Made by a program: the position numbers and the translations under genes
Shown here: positions 39,290 through 45,690 of the stretch, in pieces
Position numbering within the stretch: the stretch's first letter is position 1
Layout: each line of letters starts with the position of its first letter
The notes under the pieces: model-generated
Database searches by the model: none
What the model was told of the DNA's origin: nothing
The model's input: only the letters and a program-made list of their open reading frames with translations
Origin: Lonsdalea iberica
GTDB lineage: Bacteria > Pseudomonadota > Gammaproteobacteria > Enterobacterales > Enterobacteriaceae
NCBI RefSeq assembly: GCF_002111585.1
Contig: NZ_LUTP01000029.1
Location: 1-45,690, forward strand
Reading direction: 5' to 3'
Length of the DNA stretch: 45,690 bases

Positions 39290-39929
39290 CGATTAATCCA
39301 TGATGTTTATGTCTGCTAGACCTGCAAACCGCTTCAAGAAACGATATCCAATCTTTTACTTATAAATCTATTATTGACTCACAACTTCAGCTATTTTCTT
39401 TGAATTTACTTATTCATCCTCATGCCACCTGGAGACGAATTTCCACTGGTTCCCTATTTTGTCATTGGAAAATGTTCGCACAGATATAAATGGGCAGAAT
39501 TGGTCGGCAAAGAGTCATAGATTTGGTTATGACCTCCTAGGGAAAAATGAGTCCGCTGATATGGGATAGTCAAATCACAACTGATCGTGTTTTGCATTTT
39601 GAAATGGGGAAATATTGAACTCCATAAAACGTGATTTTTTATTTGATAACATATTAACTTAGATTTAATGAGCTAAGTTCACACACGTCTCTGGATAAAG
39701 ATAACTGTCAAACTCATAACTAAGCAATTGAGTGAACGTTTCTGTGTGATAGGAAAAAATATATAGTTATATTAATATGTTAGGTCATTAGGGCAGGGGT
39801 ATTCCGGATGGAATGAAAAGTAAAAGCCTTTATCTACAATATGGTTCTTGTGGTAATTTAAATAAAAAAGCCTTGAATGTTATTCAATATGTGGAAGTAA
39901 GCTAAAAAAATCTCTAAAAGAAACTGTAT
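39290..39929. other. AT-rich accessory DNA, no gene seen
   Basis: About 640 bases directly after the sdsR terminator, with clearly lower GC than the backbone. Only short frames are open and none has a good start. It may be decayed coding DNA; I recognised no protein in it. Confidence 0.5.
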
Positions 39930-40508
39930 ATGTGCCTTAGCATACTGGTGTTATTCTTCGTTATTATTGTCTGTTCTAATGATATTCCTTCGAATGAAAC
40001 AACACCTAATACCTCCAGTTGAGGTGCTCAGGAAAAGGGTGTCTCAGAACTACCGAATAACGAAGCTGATTTTTTTGCTCTTTCCGATGATGTAAGAGAA
40101 AAATTTGTATCAGCAAAAAATGAACTGCAGAAGTCTGTTTTGCGAGATGAAAGGAAAAAACAGCTGCAGAATATGAAATTAACAAAAATCACTGATTGGG
40201 TCGGAACTATATCAGAGCTTGATACTAATAATGACGAAAAAAGAATACTGTCGATTAAGCTTTCTCCTAACCTCTCAGTCGGCACATGGAATAATGAACT
40301 TTCCGACATCTAAAGTTATACGTTAATTGAAAAAAACACCGTCCTGTACAACTCATTACTGAATATGAACGTAGGGCAGAAAGTTATTTTTTCAGGCATG
40401 TTTTTCCCCTCTGACGAGGACGCAGTACAAGAAAAGAGCATGACAATTAACGGTTCGTTGTCAGAGCCGGAATTTTTGTTCAAATTCAAAGCTAACAAAC
40501 TAATGTAA
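39930..40508 (+). pseudogene. Decayed lipoprotein-like gene with two in-frame stops
   Basis: Reading from the ATG at 39930 gives a hydrophobic leader ending in a lipobox-like VIIVC, then a Ser/Thr/Asn-rich stretch and a TGA at 40020. The same frame continues as GAQEKGVSELPNNEADFFAL and runs to TAA at 40311, then resumes as SYTLIEKNTVLY and ends SEPEFLFKFKANKLM with TAA at 40506. The three pieces read as one protein of about 190 residues with a single-codon change at each stop. It resembles a family of small enterobacterial lipoproteins with a conserved LRDERK segment, function unknown to me. It lies 15 bp before another broken gene. Confidence 0.72.
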
Positions 40509-40523
40509 AAAAGGATGGTTAAA

Positions 40524-40851
40524 ATGGCCCTAATCAGTTGGCCCGAATGTTCCAGTCAAGTTAGCGACAGTGCAGTTGAAAGCCCATCTTGCGCAGTTCA
40601 GCTAATAAAGCCAAGCGAAGGTTTTTTGGTAAATTAATCAAATTCTCTTCCATTACCTTCAATATTTTAATGCTTGTCTGGATTATTGGTGGCTACAACT
40701 CTGCTTCTGAAGGTATTGAACAGTTATGGGTGCGGAGCAAGCGGGTGGCGCAATCGTAACAGGGCTTGGGATAGCCATGCTTTCCAGTCTCTGGATCGTT
40801 GGGGACATTATCCTTGGCTTGTTTGTGCTGTTTACTCGTCCTAAACGCTAA
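40524..40851 (+). pseudogene. Decayed zinc-ribbon membrane protein gene
   Basis: Starts at the ATG at 40524 behind a GGATGG ribosome binding site with SWPECSSQVSDSAVESPSCA. Relatives have an intact CPxC...CPxC zinc ribbon here, and at least two of the four Cys are lost. The frame stops after EGFLVN. Adding one T to the run at 40622-40627 would let it continue as GKLIKF then ITFNILMLVWIIGGYNSASE. A second shift near 40725 leads to MGAEQAGGAIVTGLGIAML and ends VGDIILGLFVLFTRPKR at 40851. The intact form would be a zinc-ribbon protein of about 107 residues with two membrane segments. Confidence 0.72.
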
Positions 40852-40855
40852 TTTT

Positions 40856-40889
40856 AAACAAGGGTGGCTATGGTCACCCTTGTTTGCAT
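40856..40889 (+). terminator. Hairpin after the decayed gene pair
   Basis: AAACAAGGGTG and CACCCTTGTTT form an 11-bp perfect stem with an 8-base loop, ahead of GC rather than a T-run. It is probably the terminator of the former two-gene unit. Confidence 0.6.
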
Positions 40890-41120
40890 GAGCAATACGG
40901 TTTTTGAGGTGTAAAGCTTAGGATCAACGTTCTCTTTACTGGGTGGCACCATTCGGATTTTTTATTTCTATGAATCGACTTATAAAAATTCTGGATGCAA
41001 CCAAAAAACACACTGAGTGCACCGCATTATTTATCGCTTTTTCGGCGGCATCCTGGTAATCGCATAAAAGTGTATATCCAAGAAAATCATCCTAGGATAT
41101 GGTTAAAATAAAGTGCCCCT
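40890..41120. other. Intergenic accessory DNA
   Basis: There is no supported gene between the hairpin and the repressor stop. It is AT-rich with short frames only. Confidence 0.4.
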
Positions 41121-41507
41121 TTATTCCTGTTTCACTCTTCCACGCAAGTATTTTTCGACGTAGTCATCAAGCTCCCGCAGTCGCCCCTGAAATAAGTCGA
41201 TCATGTGATCTTGTTCAGGCTCAGGAAGTTGACGAAATAAGTTAAGCATTCGTATTTCACGTTCTTTCAAGCCTAAGTCTTCGTCGACCTCTTTACCAAA
41301 AAGCCAAGCGATGGAAACACCACTCGCATCTGCTACGGCCAGTGCCGAGGCTTTGCTTATTGTTCCCGTTCTGAACCATCCAGTCACTGCTTGTTTACTG
41401 ACGTTTGCGGCTCTGGCCATATCGGCCTTGGAAAAACCCTTTTCGTTGAGTTCGGCGAGTCTGGAAATAAGGCTGTTATCGAATTCTTTCATCTGCATAG
41501 CGTTCAT
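41121..41507 (-). CDS. Phage-type XRE family repressor
   Basis: A 128-residue DNA-binding protein with an N-terminal XRE/Cro-CI helix-turn-helix (about residues 26-48: SKADMARAANVSKQAVTGWF), followed by the GVSIAWLFG segment and an acidic, helical C-terminus. There is no S24 peptidase (LexA-like) domain, so it is not a RecA-cleaved CI. Such proteins are common as regulators in enterobacterial prophages and islands. Three Met codons lie in the first six; GGAATAAA precedes the first. An inverted repeat at 41518-41536, just upstream, may be its own operator. No Cro-like partner is seen on the other side. Confidence 0.82.
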   Translation of the reverse strand: MNAMQMKEFDNSLISRLAELNEKGFSKADMARAANVSKQAVTGWFRTGTISKASALAVADASGVSIAWLFGKEVDEDLGLKEREIRMLNLFRQLPEPEQDHMIDLFQGRLRELDDYVEKYLRGRVKQE

Positions 41508-41517
41508 TTTATTCCGG

Positions 41518-41536
41518 AACTAAGTTCGGTATAGTT
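41518..41536. promoter_or_regulatory. Candidate operator of the XRE repressor
   Basis: AACTAAGTTCGGTATAGTT has AACTA and TAGTT half-sites in inverted orientation with a 9-bp centre. It lies 11-29 bp upstream of the repressor ATG, where an autoregulatory operator is expected. Confidence 0.45.
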
Positions 41537-41834
41537 AATTGAAAATTGATTTTATAATAAAGCAATTCTTTATAGTGCTTTCGATATGTTTAGGCTAAAG
41601 AGTGTTAAGCAATGATTTAATTAAAAATAGCAATGAGTCAGGCCTAATGTCATTCAATGGTTGATTCGCTTTTTGATGCTGTGTATTGAAATGATGTCAC
41701 GCCGGTAATGTTCTCACTCTCTCTTAAATGACCGGCGTCATCAGCGTATAATTTCTTTGGGTCGAGTCTATATTTAACTAGCTTCACGTTTTGGGAGCAA
41801 TAGTTATTACTAATAAATTAAGTGGGAGGGAGCT
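41537..41834. other. Intergenic accessory DNA with an inverted repeat
   Basis: No supported gene. The only clear structure is the inverted repeat at 41699-41738. Confidence 0.4.
41699..41738. repeat. Inverted repeat ACGCCGGT/ACCGGCGT
   Basis: Perfect 8-bp arms (41699-41706 and 41731-41738) with near-matching outer flanks (GATG and CATC) surround a 24-base loop in AT-rich DNA. It could be an old terminator or a protein-binding site. Confidence 0.55.
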
Positions 41835-42050
41835 TTAATTCGGCATCAATGAACCTTCATCTATTAATTCTACGTGGTGGAGATAACCATTCGTATTAGG
41901 GAAATAGAATGAGAGCAGGTCATCTTTGCCGACTATTAAGTCTGGCCGCTTCATGACATGACTATATTGATAAAAGCCTTGCGATGCTGAGTGGACACAC
42001 CCAGGAACCGATCGAGAGCCAGCGAAGAATACGCAACATTCAGGCGGCAT
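41835..42050 (-). CDS. Hypothetical 71-residue protein, doubtful
   Basis: Open frame starting 15 bp after the stop of the DUF2158 gene on the same strand. The product is unrecognised, with three Cys in its first 18 residues and a more ordinary second half (KRPDLIVGKDDLLSFYF, HHVELIDEG). Against it, the ATG lies within a GGCGGC/GCCGCC hairpin that could be the terminator of the preceding gene. The internal Met33 is an alternative start. It may be a fragment of a larger lost gene. Confidence 0.3.
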   Translation of the reverse strand: MPPECCVFFAGSRSVPGCVHSASQGFYQYSHVMKRPDLIVGKDDLLSFYFPNTNGYLHHVELIDEGSLMPN

Positions 42051-42055
42051 AAGCC
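42040..42055 (-). terminator. GC hairpin after the DUF2158 gene
   Basis: GGCGGC-TTAT-GCCGCC, a 6-bp stem with a 4-base loop, 11 bp past the stop of the gene at 42066-42245. No T-run follows. Confidence 0.4.
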
Positions 42056-42065
42056 GCCGGGTGGG

Positions 42066-42245
42066 TTAGCAAACGCCGAAGGGGCCTTCTTCCCGGTAGT
42101 GTTCCACGGAGCCAGCGCCGACGATGACCTCTTTTTTTAATGAGTCATCCACTCGGACGCACCAGAGTTTGTCGTCTTCTACTTTGTGGATGACCATCTT
42201 GGGGCCCCCGGTTTTACTCTGGACAACATCACCTTCTTTAAACAT
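42066..42245 (-). CDS. DUF2158 (YodC-like) small protein
   Basis: A 59-residue protein not exceeding the usual gene-finding length cutoffs. The sequence MFKEGDVVQSKTGGPKMVI matches the N-terminal core of the DUF2158 family typified by E. coli YodC (GDVV-KSGGP-M), followed by a Trp/Cys strand (KLWCVRVDD) as in the family. A good ribosome binding site, GAGGGAT, lies six bases before the ATG. The family is small and of unknown function, often found in prophages and plasmids. The C-terminus (HYREEGPFGVC) is longer than in YodC. Confidence 0.85.
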   Translation of the reverse strand: MFKEGDVVQSKTGGPKMVIHKVEDDKLWCVRVDDSLKKEVIVGAGSVEHYREEGPFGVC

Positions 42246-42806
42246 AAATTATCCCTCAGCTGTGTAAATTATTTTCACTATAGCAGATTCATCATTTTTT
42301 AGCGGTTTCAGTACGGTGAAATTAGTCGATGAGTCATCGGCGAACTGATCCAATATTTTTGTCGTTCAACGCGATTGAATGGGCGGAAGCGTTCTGATAG
42401 TTCGCTTTTAATCTTCAAGGGGTTGCTCTCATGCTCGGGCTTATATTGCGGCCACTAAAAAAGTCAATTGAGATGAAAACAAGCATAATAATCAACATAT
42501 AAACAATTTCGCTTATGGCCTTATTGTCTGTAAGTACGCTGGTCGCCAAAATATCTATTTTCAGCGTTCAACAGGTAAAGAATTTCTTTATTCTAGAATT
42601 TGTCAGCCATTATCCTGGGAATTATTCATGCCCTTATAGCTCAGCCAGAAAAGGGAGTCGGTGTGGTGGTCGAAGCGCATGGAGTCGAGCAGGGGGGGAT
42701 GCCCCTATCTGCTTCGAAAGTGAAGTGTCAAAAGAGATGAACAGGACTTGGAGAAGTCAGCATTAAGCTGCAAGACCTACCTACCTCGCTATTTCGGGGT
42801 AAAGTT
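42246..42806. other. Intergenic accessory DNA, possible gene remnants
   Basis: No supported gene in 560 bases. A possible -10 box, TATAGT (minus strand, 42278-42283), may serve the DUF2158 gene. A plus-strand frame ending at about 42741 reads IHALIAQPEKGVGVVVEAHG and may be a fragment of a lost membrane protein. Bases 42630-42644 resemble a tRNA 5' end but do not continue as one. Confidence 0.4.
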
Positions 42807-43040
42807 CTATATCCTGCCATATATGCTTTGATTGTTTTTTAAAACATCAATGGCGGTTTGCATGGCAATTTTATCATCACGCCGTTTCTGCCTGCCCTGC
42901 ATGACTTGCAGAAACTCCAGCAGGGTGCGCGTATTGACTGGACGACCGACTTTAATGACTTCCAGAACGGCGTTGCCTAATATGATTTTGACAGGAGGGA
43001 GTTGGGCAGGATACCAATTCAGGGCGTCTTCTGATTTCAT
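42807..43040 (-). CDS. AriR/YmgB-like small protein
   Basis: A 77-residue product from the ATG at 43040. A TATACT -10 box lies about 25 bases upstream of this start and would be inside the gene if the longer frame (to 43121) were used, which favours the short form. The segment ILGNAVLEVIKVGRPVNTRTLLEFLQVM followed by a helical DKIAMQTAIDVLKN is similar in pattern to the AriR/YmgB/YcgZ family of small helical proteins tied to biofilm and acid response in E. coli. The match is by eye and modest; it could be an unrelated small helical protein. Confidence 0.5.
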   Translation of the reverse strand: MKSEDALNWYPAQLPPVKIILGNAVLEVIKVGRPVNTRTLLEFLQVMQGRQKRRDDKIAMQTAIDVLKNNQSIYGRI

Positions 43041-43352
43041 ACTAAAAATCTCTGGGAAGGGCAGTATAGCACGTTGCCGTTCTTCGGTTCTTAACTCATC
43101 TGCTGCGTTTCGCTGCCTCATCGGCCGTCGAACGACGTCGCGCTGATCTTCATGGGGAATACCGAGCCAGGTGGCCTCCTGTCGGCTAAATGGCGTTACA
43201 GGAAAAGGCTCTCATGATGAGCGGGGAGAGCAGGGGAAAGTTTTGGGCTGACTGAAAAAACTGCCGCGTGTAGTTAGAATGCATCCTGATGGCGTCATGG
43301 TGAGCCTTCATTGAAGTCAGCCCGGGGATGGGGCGCACCACGATCAGAATAG

Positions 43353-43673
43353 CTATTCCGTTCGATTATTATCATTGGTGTCGCTACTATTATCCTTATC
43401 TCCCTGGTTGCGGGCGCGACGCTGTAGAAATAACTCTATCGTTTGATAACCCGCAATCCCCAACGCTGCGCCAACCCCATTTATGGCAATCGGGGACAGC
43501 GTCGGAAATTGTATCAATGCGACTCCGGCAATCATCGACACAAACCCCCCCAGCATTAATCGGCCGGTAAATTGCCCCAGACTGATGGGTTTGCCGCTGA
43601 TCAAAATCTTGCCGACGGCAATCAGCAGGCCGATTAGGAATAGTGACAAGACACTTTTATCTGTTTCACTCAT
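43353..43673 (-). CDS. P2 gpY-type phage holin
   Basis: Small membrane protein of 106 residues with three hydrophobic segments (VLSLFLIGLLIAVGKIL, LGGFVSMIAGVALIQF, INGVGAALGIAGYQTIELFL) and a polar charged tail. It closely resembles gpY, the holin of phage P2 and its relatives, including the start MSETDKSVLSLF, the SLGQFTGRLMLGG region and GIAGYQ. Holins form the membrane holes that release endolysin. The start at 43673 has GAGGAG eight bases upstream; the frame is open to 43733 without support. In P2, the tail gene X and endolysin gene K flank Y; neither is here, so this is a solitary lysis gene. Confidence 0.87.
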   Translation of the reverse strand: MSETDKSVLSLFLIGLLIAVGKILISGKPISLGQFTGRLMLGGFVSMIAGVALIQFPTLSPIAINGVGAALGIAGYQTIELFLQRRARNQGDKDNSSDTNDNNRTE

Positions 43674-44043
43674 TATCTTAACTCCTCTTGTAGGACGCTT
43701 GATGGGGATAAATTCTCTCCTTAGTAAATGCATCCCCCGTCCAAACGGTCATTCAAGTTGGGATTTCCCAGCTTCCATATGGTAGGGCATATACCACGAG
43801 GAAAATGAAATGCTGCTGTTAAGCTGTTCATCCCTCATTTGCAACGCTGTGATACCAGTCACGTTATGTAACCAGTTTATGGCTGTTGGGGGCTAGTGCT
43901 TGGGGTTGTATGAGCGTGGAGCAAACAGTGTGTCAGGAATAGGGGGGAAGGTCAGATTGATGCATGCCGCCAAATTCAGCGGCAATCGACAGGGAGTATA
44001 GATAGGCATAATTTTTTTTGCAGACTATTTTTTGGTGACCATG
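43674..44043. other. Intergenic region between the holin and the cyclase gene
   Basis: No supported gene. It contains the holin upstream region and ends at the 3' end of the cyclase gene. I see no att-like copy of the sdsR terminator. Confidence 0.45.
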
Positions 44044-45690
44044 TCACTTATTATCGTTTTCGGCGTCATGTTTATGCCCGCGAGAGGAGTGAATACTCTG
44101 ACGTTTAGCCTGATACATCGCGGTGTCGGCTTGGTGGATGAAGTGGTTGACATCCAAACGGTCATTTTTACCTAAAATGGCGATCCCAACACTGGCGGAA
44201 AGCTCGATATCCTGGCCGCGGATGCGAAGGGGCTTTTGGAAGCGTTCTTTCAGCACGCGACACAACTCATCCACTTCACGATCCAGATCCTGTTGCTCGT
44301 GTAACACCATGACGAACTCATCGCCCGACAGCCGCCCAATCAAATCTTTAGGGCGAGTATTTTGACCTAAGACACGTGCGAAGGTTTTGATCACCCGATC
44401 GCCAAATTCGTGTCCGTACCGGTCGTTGTAGTGTTTGAAGTTATCCAGATCGAAAAACAGCAGCGCCAGTCCATGCTGCCGTTGCTTCGTGGCGAGCTGA
44501 TTGAGGTAGGAGATCACGCGCGCCGGTTGGGTAACCCGGTGAGATGATCGTGATTAGCTTCAAACTTCAGTTGATCGCGTAAGGATGTCAAATCGGTGAT
44601 GTCGGTGGAGAACACGTATACCCCCTGCGCCGGCGGCTCTGCGGGCACCATCTGCGTGTGGTAAGTGATCCGGCCTCCTAATGGCAAGTCGACGGTATGT
44701 TCAATATGCAACGGCCGCCGATTTTTTCGCACCTTATCCAACAATGGCGTAAACAGTTTGCGTTCTTTGGGACGCAAAACGGTGCTGATATTGCAGTTGA
44801 TGGGGTCATCGCCCGTGCTTCCCAGCAGCGCCTTAAGATGACGATTGGCGAAGGTGAAGACATTGTCTGAGCGAATACAGGAAATCATCGCGGGGATATG
44901 GTCGGTAATATCCTGGATAAACTGATGGCTACGCTGCAGCTCTTCGGTACGCTGTTCAACGCGTTGCTCCAACTCCTTACTTAAGGTGAGAAGCGCGGCT
45001 TCAGAAGCTTTCTGATTGCTAATGTCAGTAATCGCCAGTAGCAGGCCGTGCTGGCTACCATCGGGGTTGTACAGAAGCGCTACCGAGACCATCGCCCACA
45101 TCAATGAACCGTCCATCCGGCGATAGCGCTTCTGAAACGTCGTATTGCGATTGCCATTTTTCAGGAGGTGATCGTAGCGTTCTTTAGTTAATGCAAGATC
45201 GCCGTGGTACGTCACACTTTCCATTGTGGTCTGTAACAGCTCTTCTTCGGTATACCCCATCATTTTGCAGATTGTGAGGTTGACTCTGATCGGTTTTTTA
45301 TCCGGCGTCATCAGTACAAGGCCAATTGCCGCCTGAGAAAAAATTTGGCGGTTGACGTAATCTGCTCGATGGAGCATATCACGCGTGCTTTCAGCTTCGG
45401 CCTGCATCTCAACTCTTTGTAGGTAGGTTTGCACTACGTAAGCCAGGTCGCTCAGCTCTTCGAGTTTTTTACTATCAAATTCAATGGGTTGGCTGTGATA
45501 GAGACAAAGTGCTCCCAGAGGGATACCGTAAAATGAACGAAGCGGATAACTCGCGTGGAATTGAACTTGTTGCTGACCCGTCACCATCGGATTGTCGCTG
45601 AATCTGGGATCGTTGCGCGCGTCGGAAACGATAAGCGGTTCGTTGGAAGCGACCGTGTGAACGCAAAAAGAAATCGATAGCGGCGTCTCA
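44044..45690 (-). pseudogene. GAF-PAS-PAS-GGDEF diguanylate cyclase, frameshifted, 5' end beyond the window
   Basis: Sensor cyclase that would make cyclic di-GMP. On the minus strand the frame enters from beyond 45690 with a GAF domain (FCVHTVASNEPLIVSDARND, then FYGIPLGALCLYH), then two PAS domains (FSQAAIGLVLM and IPAMISCIRSDNVFTFANRH) separated by a coiled coil (LELEQRVEQRTEELQ-like), then the linker ending LTGLPNRRA. There it hits TGA (44514-44516). The GGDEF domain continues one frame over as ISYLNQLATKQ to 44044, with the active site SGDEF and the inhibitory site RPKD five residues upstream. The two frames overlap by GTGA; one base appears missing. It may be inactivated or mis-sequenced; a separate GGDEF half starting at GTG 44517 would lack its first strand. 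Confidence 0.87.

Larger units (their letters stand above)
39290..43800. mobile_element. Probable degraded prophage or genomic island
   Basis: This AT-rich block runs from the sdsR terminator to the diguanylate cyclase gene. It contains a phage-type repressor, a lone P2-type holin, two decayed genes, a DUF2158 protein and long empty stretches. No integrase and no second copy of the sdsR 3' end (an att repeat) were seen in the window. The limits are therefore approximate and the mobile nature is inferred. Confidence 0.5.

Noticed and set aside
42630-42720. tRNA-like sequence GCCCTTATAGCTCAG
   Set aside because: The start resembles an acceptor and D-arm, but no anticodon arm, T-arm or matching acceptor 3' strand follows. 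The bases also lie in a possible coding remnant.
42515-42766. 83-codon plus-strand frame
   Set aside because: No ribosome binding site and a composition that changes abruptly halfway through; the second half fits another frame better.
43674-44043. Right-hand att repeat of the sdsR 3' end
   Set aside because: No second copy of the terminator sequence was seen up to the window end, so the island's right border is not established.

Overview
The window reads as an enterobacterial chromosome. Gene content and protein sequences are closest to the Pectobacteriaceae-type Enterobacterales (Pectobacterium, Dickeya, Brenneria); this is a judgement from recognised proteins, not a database search. Most of the first 39 kb is housekeeping backbone whose order matches two Escherichia coli segments: ycdX-ycdY plus yceB-grxB-mdtH-rimJ-murJ, joined directly to argS-yecM-cutC-cmoBA-yecNED-aspS-nudB-yebC-ruvCAB-znuBCA-mepM-lpxM-pykA-hexR-zwf-eda-purT-holE-yebY.

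Layout. 0.2-7 kb: YcdX/YcdY phosphatase and chaperone pair, lipoprotein YceB, glutaredoxin 2, MdtH exporter, RimJ acetyltransferase and the lipid II flippase MurJ. 7.3-9.1 kb: argS, which in this sequence carries a one-base deletion in an A-run that splits the frame after about 50 codons. 9.2-15.5 kb: a tiny membrane protein, YecM, CutC, the CmoA/CmoB tRNA wobble-uridine modification operon, YecN, YecE and YecD. 15.7-21.1 kb: aspS-nudB-yebC-ruvC, then ruvAB behind a LexA-type SOS box that is also the ruvC terminator hairpin. 21.2-23.9 kb: divergent znuCB and znuA around a perfect Zur-type palindrome. 23.9-26.4 kb: cell-envelope genes mepM and lpxM. 26.7-32.4 kb: a Lys/His/Ala-rich secreted protein, then pykA, hexR, zwf and eda. 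A perfect HexR operator lies before zwf, and the edd gene that separates zwf from eda in E. coli is missing.

32.4-36.1 kb is an insertion between eda and purT. It holds one large gene, an SF1 (Upf1/COG1112-like) helicase fused to a C-terminal DUF2726-like PD-(D/E)XK nuclease domain with its catalytic residues intact. This is the best candidate in the window for an undescribed defence system. The backbone resumes with purT (PurR box), holE, ftnA, yebY and the sigma-S-dependent small RNA sdsR.

39.3-43.8 kb is AT-rich accessory DNA that starts right after the sdsR terminator. It holds two adjacent decayed genes (a lipoprotein-like gene with two stops and a zinc-ribbon membrane protein with two frameshifts and lost cysteines), a phage-type XRE repressor with a likely operator, a DUF2158 (YodC-like) protein, an AriR/YmgB-like small protein and a lone P2 gpY-type holin. 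I read it as prophage or island remains. The window ends inside a GAF-PAS-PAS-GGDEF diguanylate cyclase gene that is frameshifted at the start of its GGDEF domain.

The main points for a second look are the helicase-nuclease, the murJ-argS junction (where E. coli has flagellar genes beside each partner), the two frameshifts, and the sdsR-anchored island.
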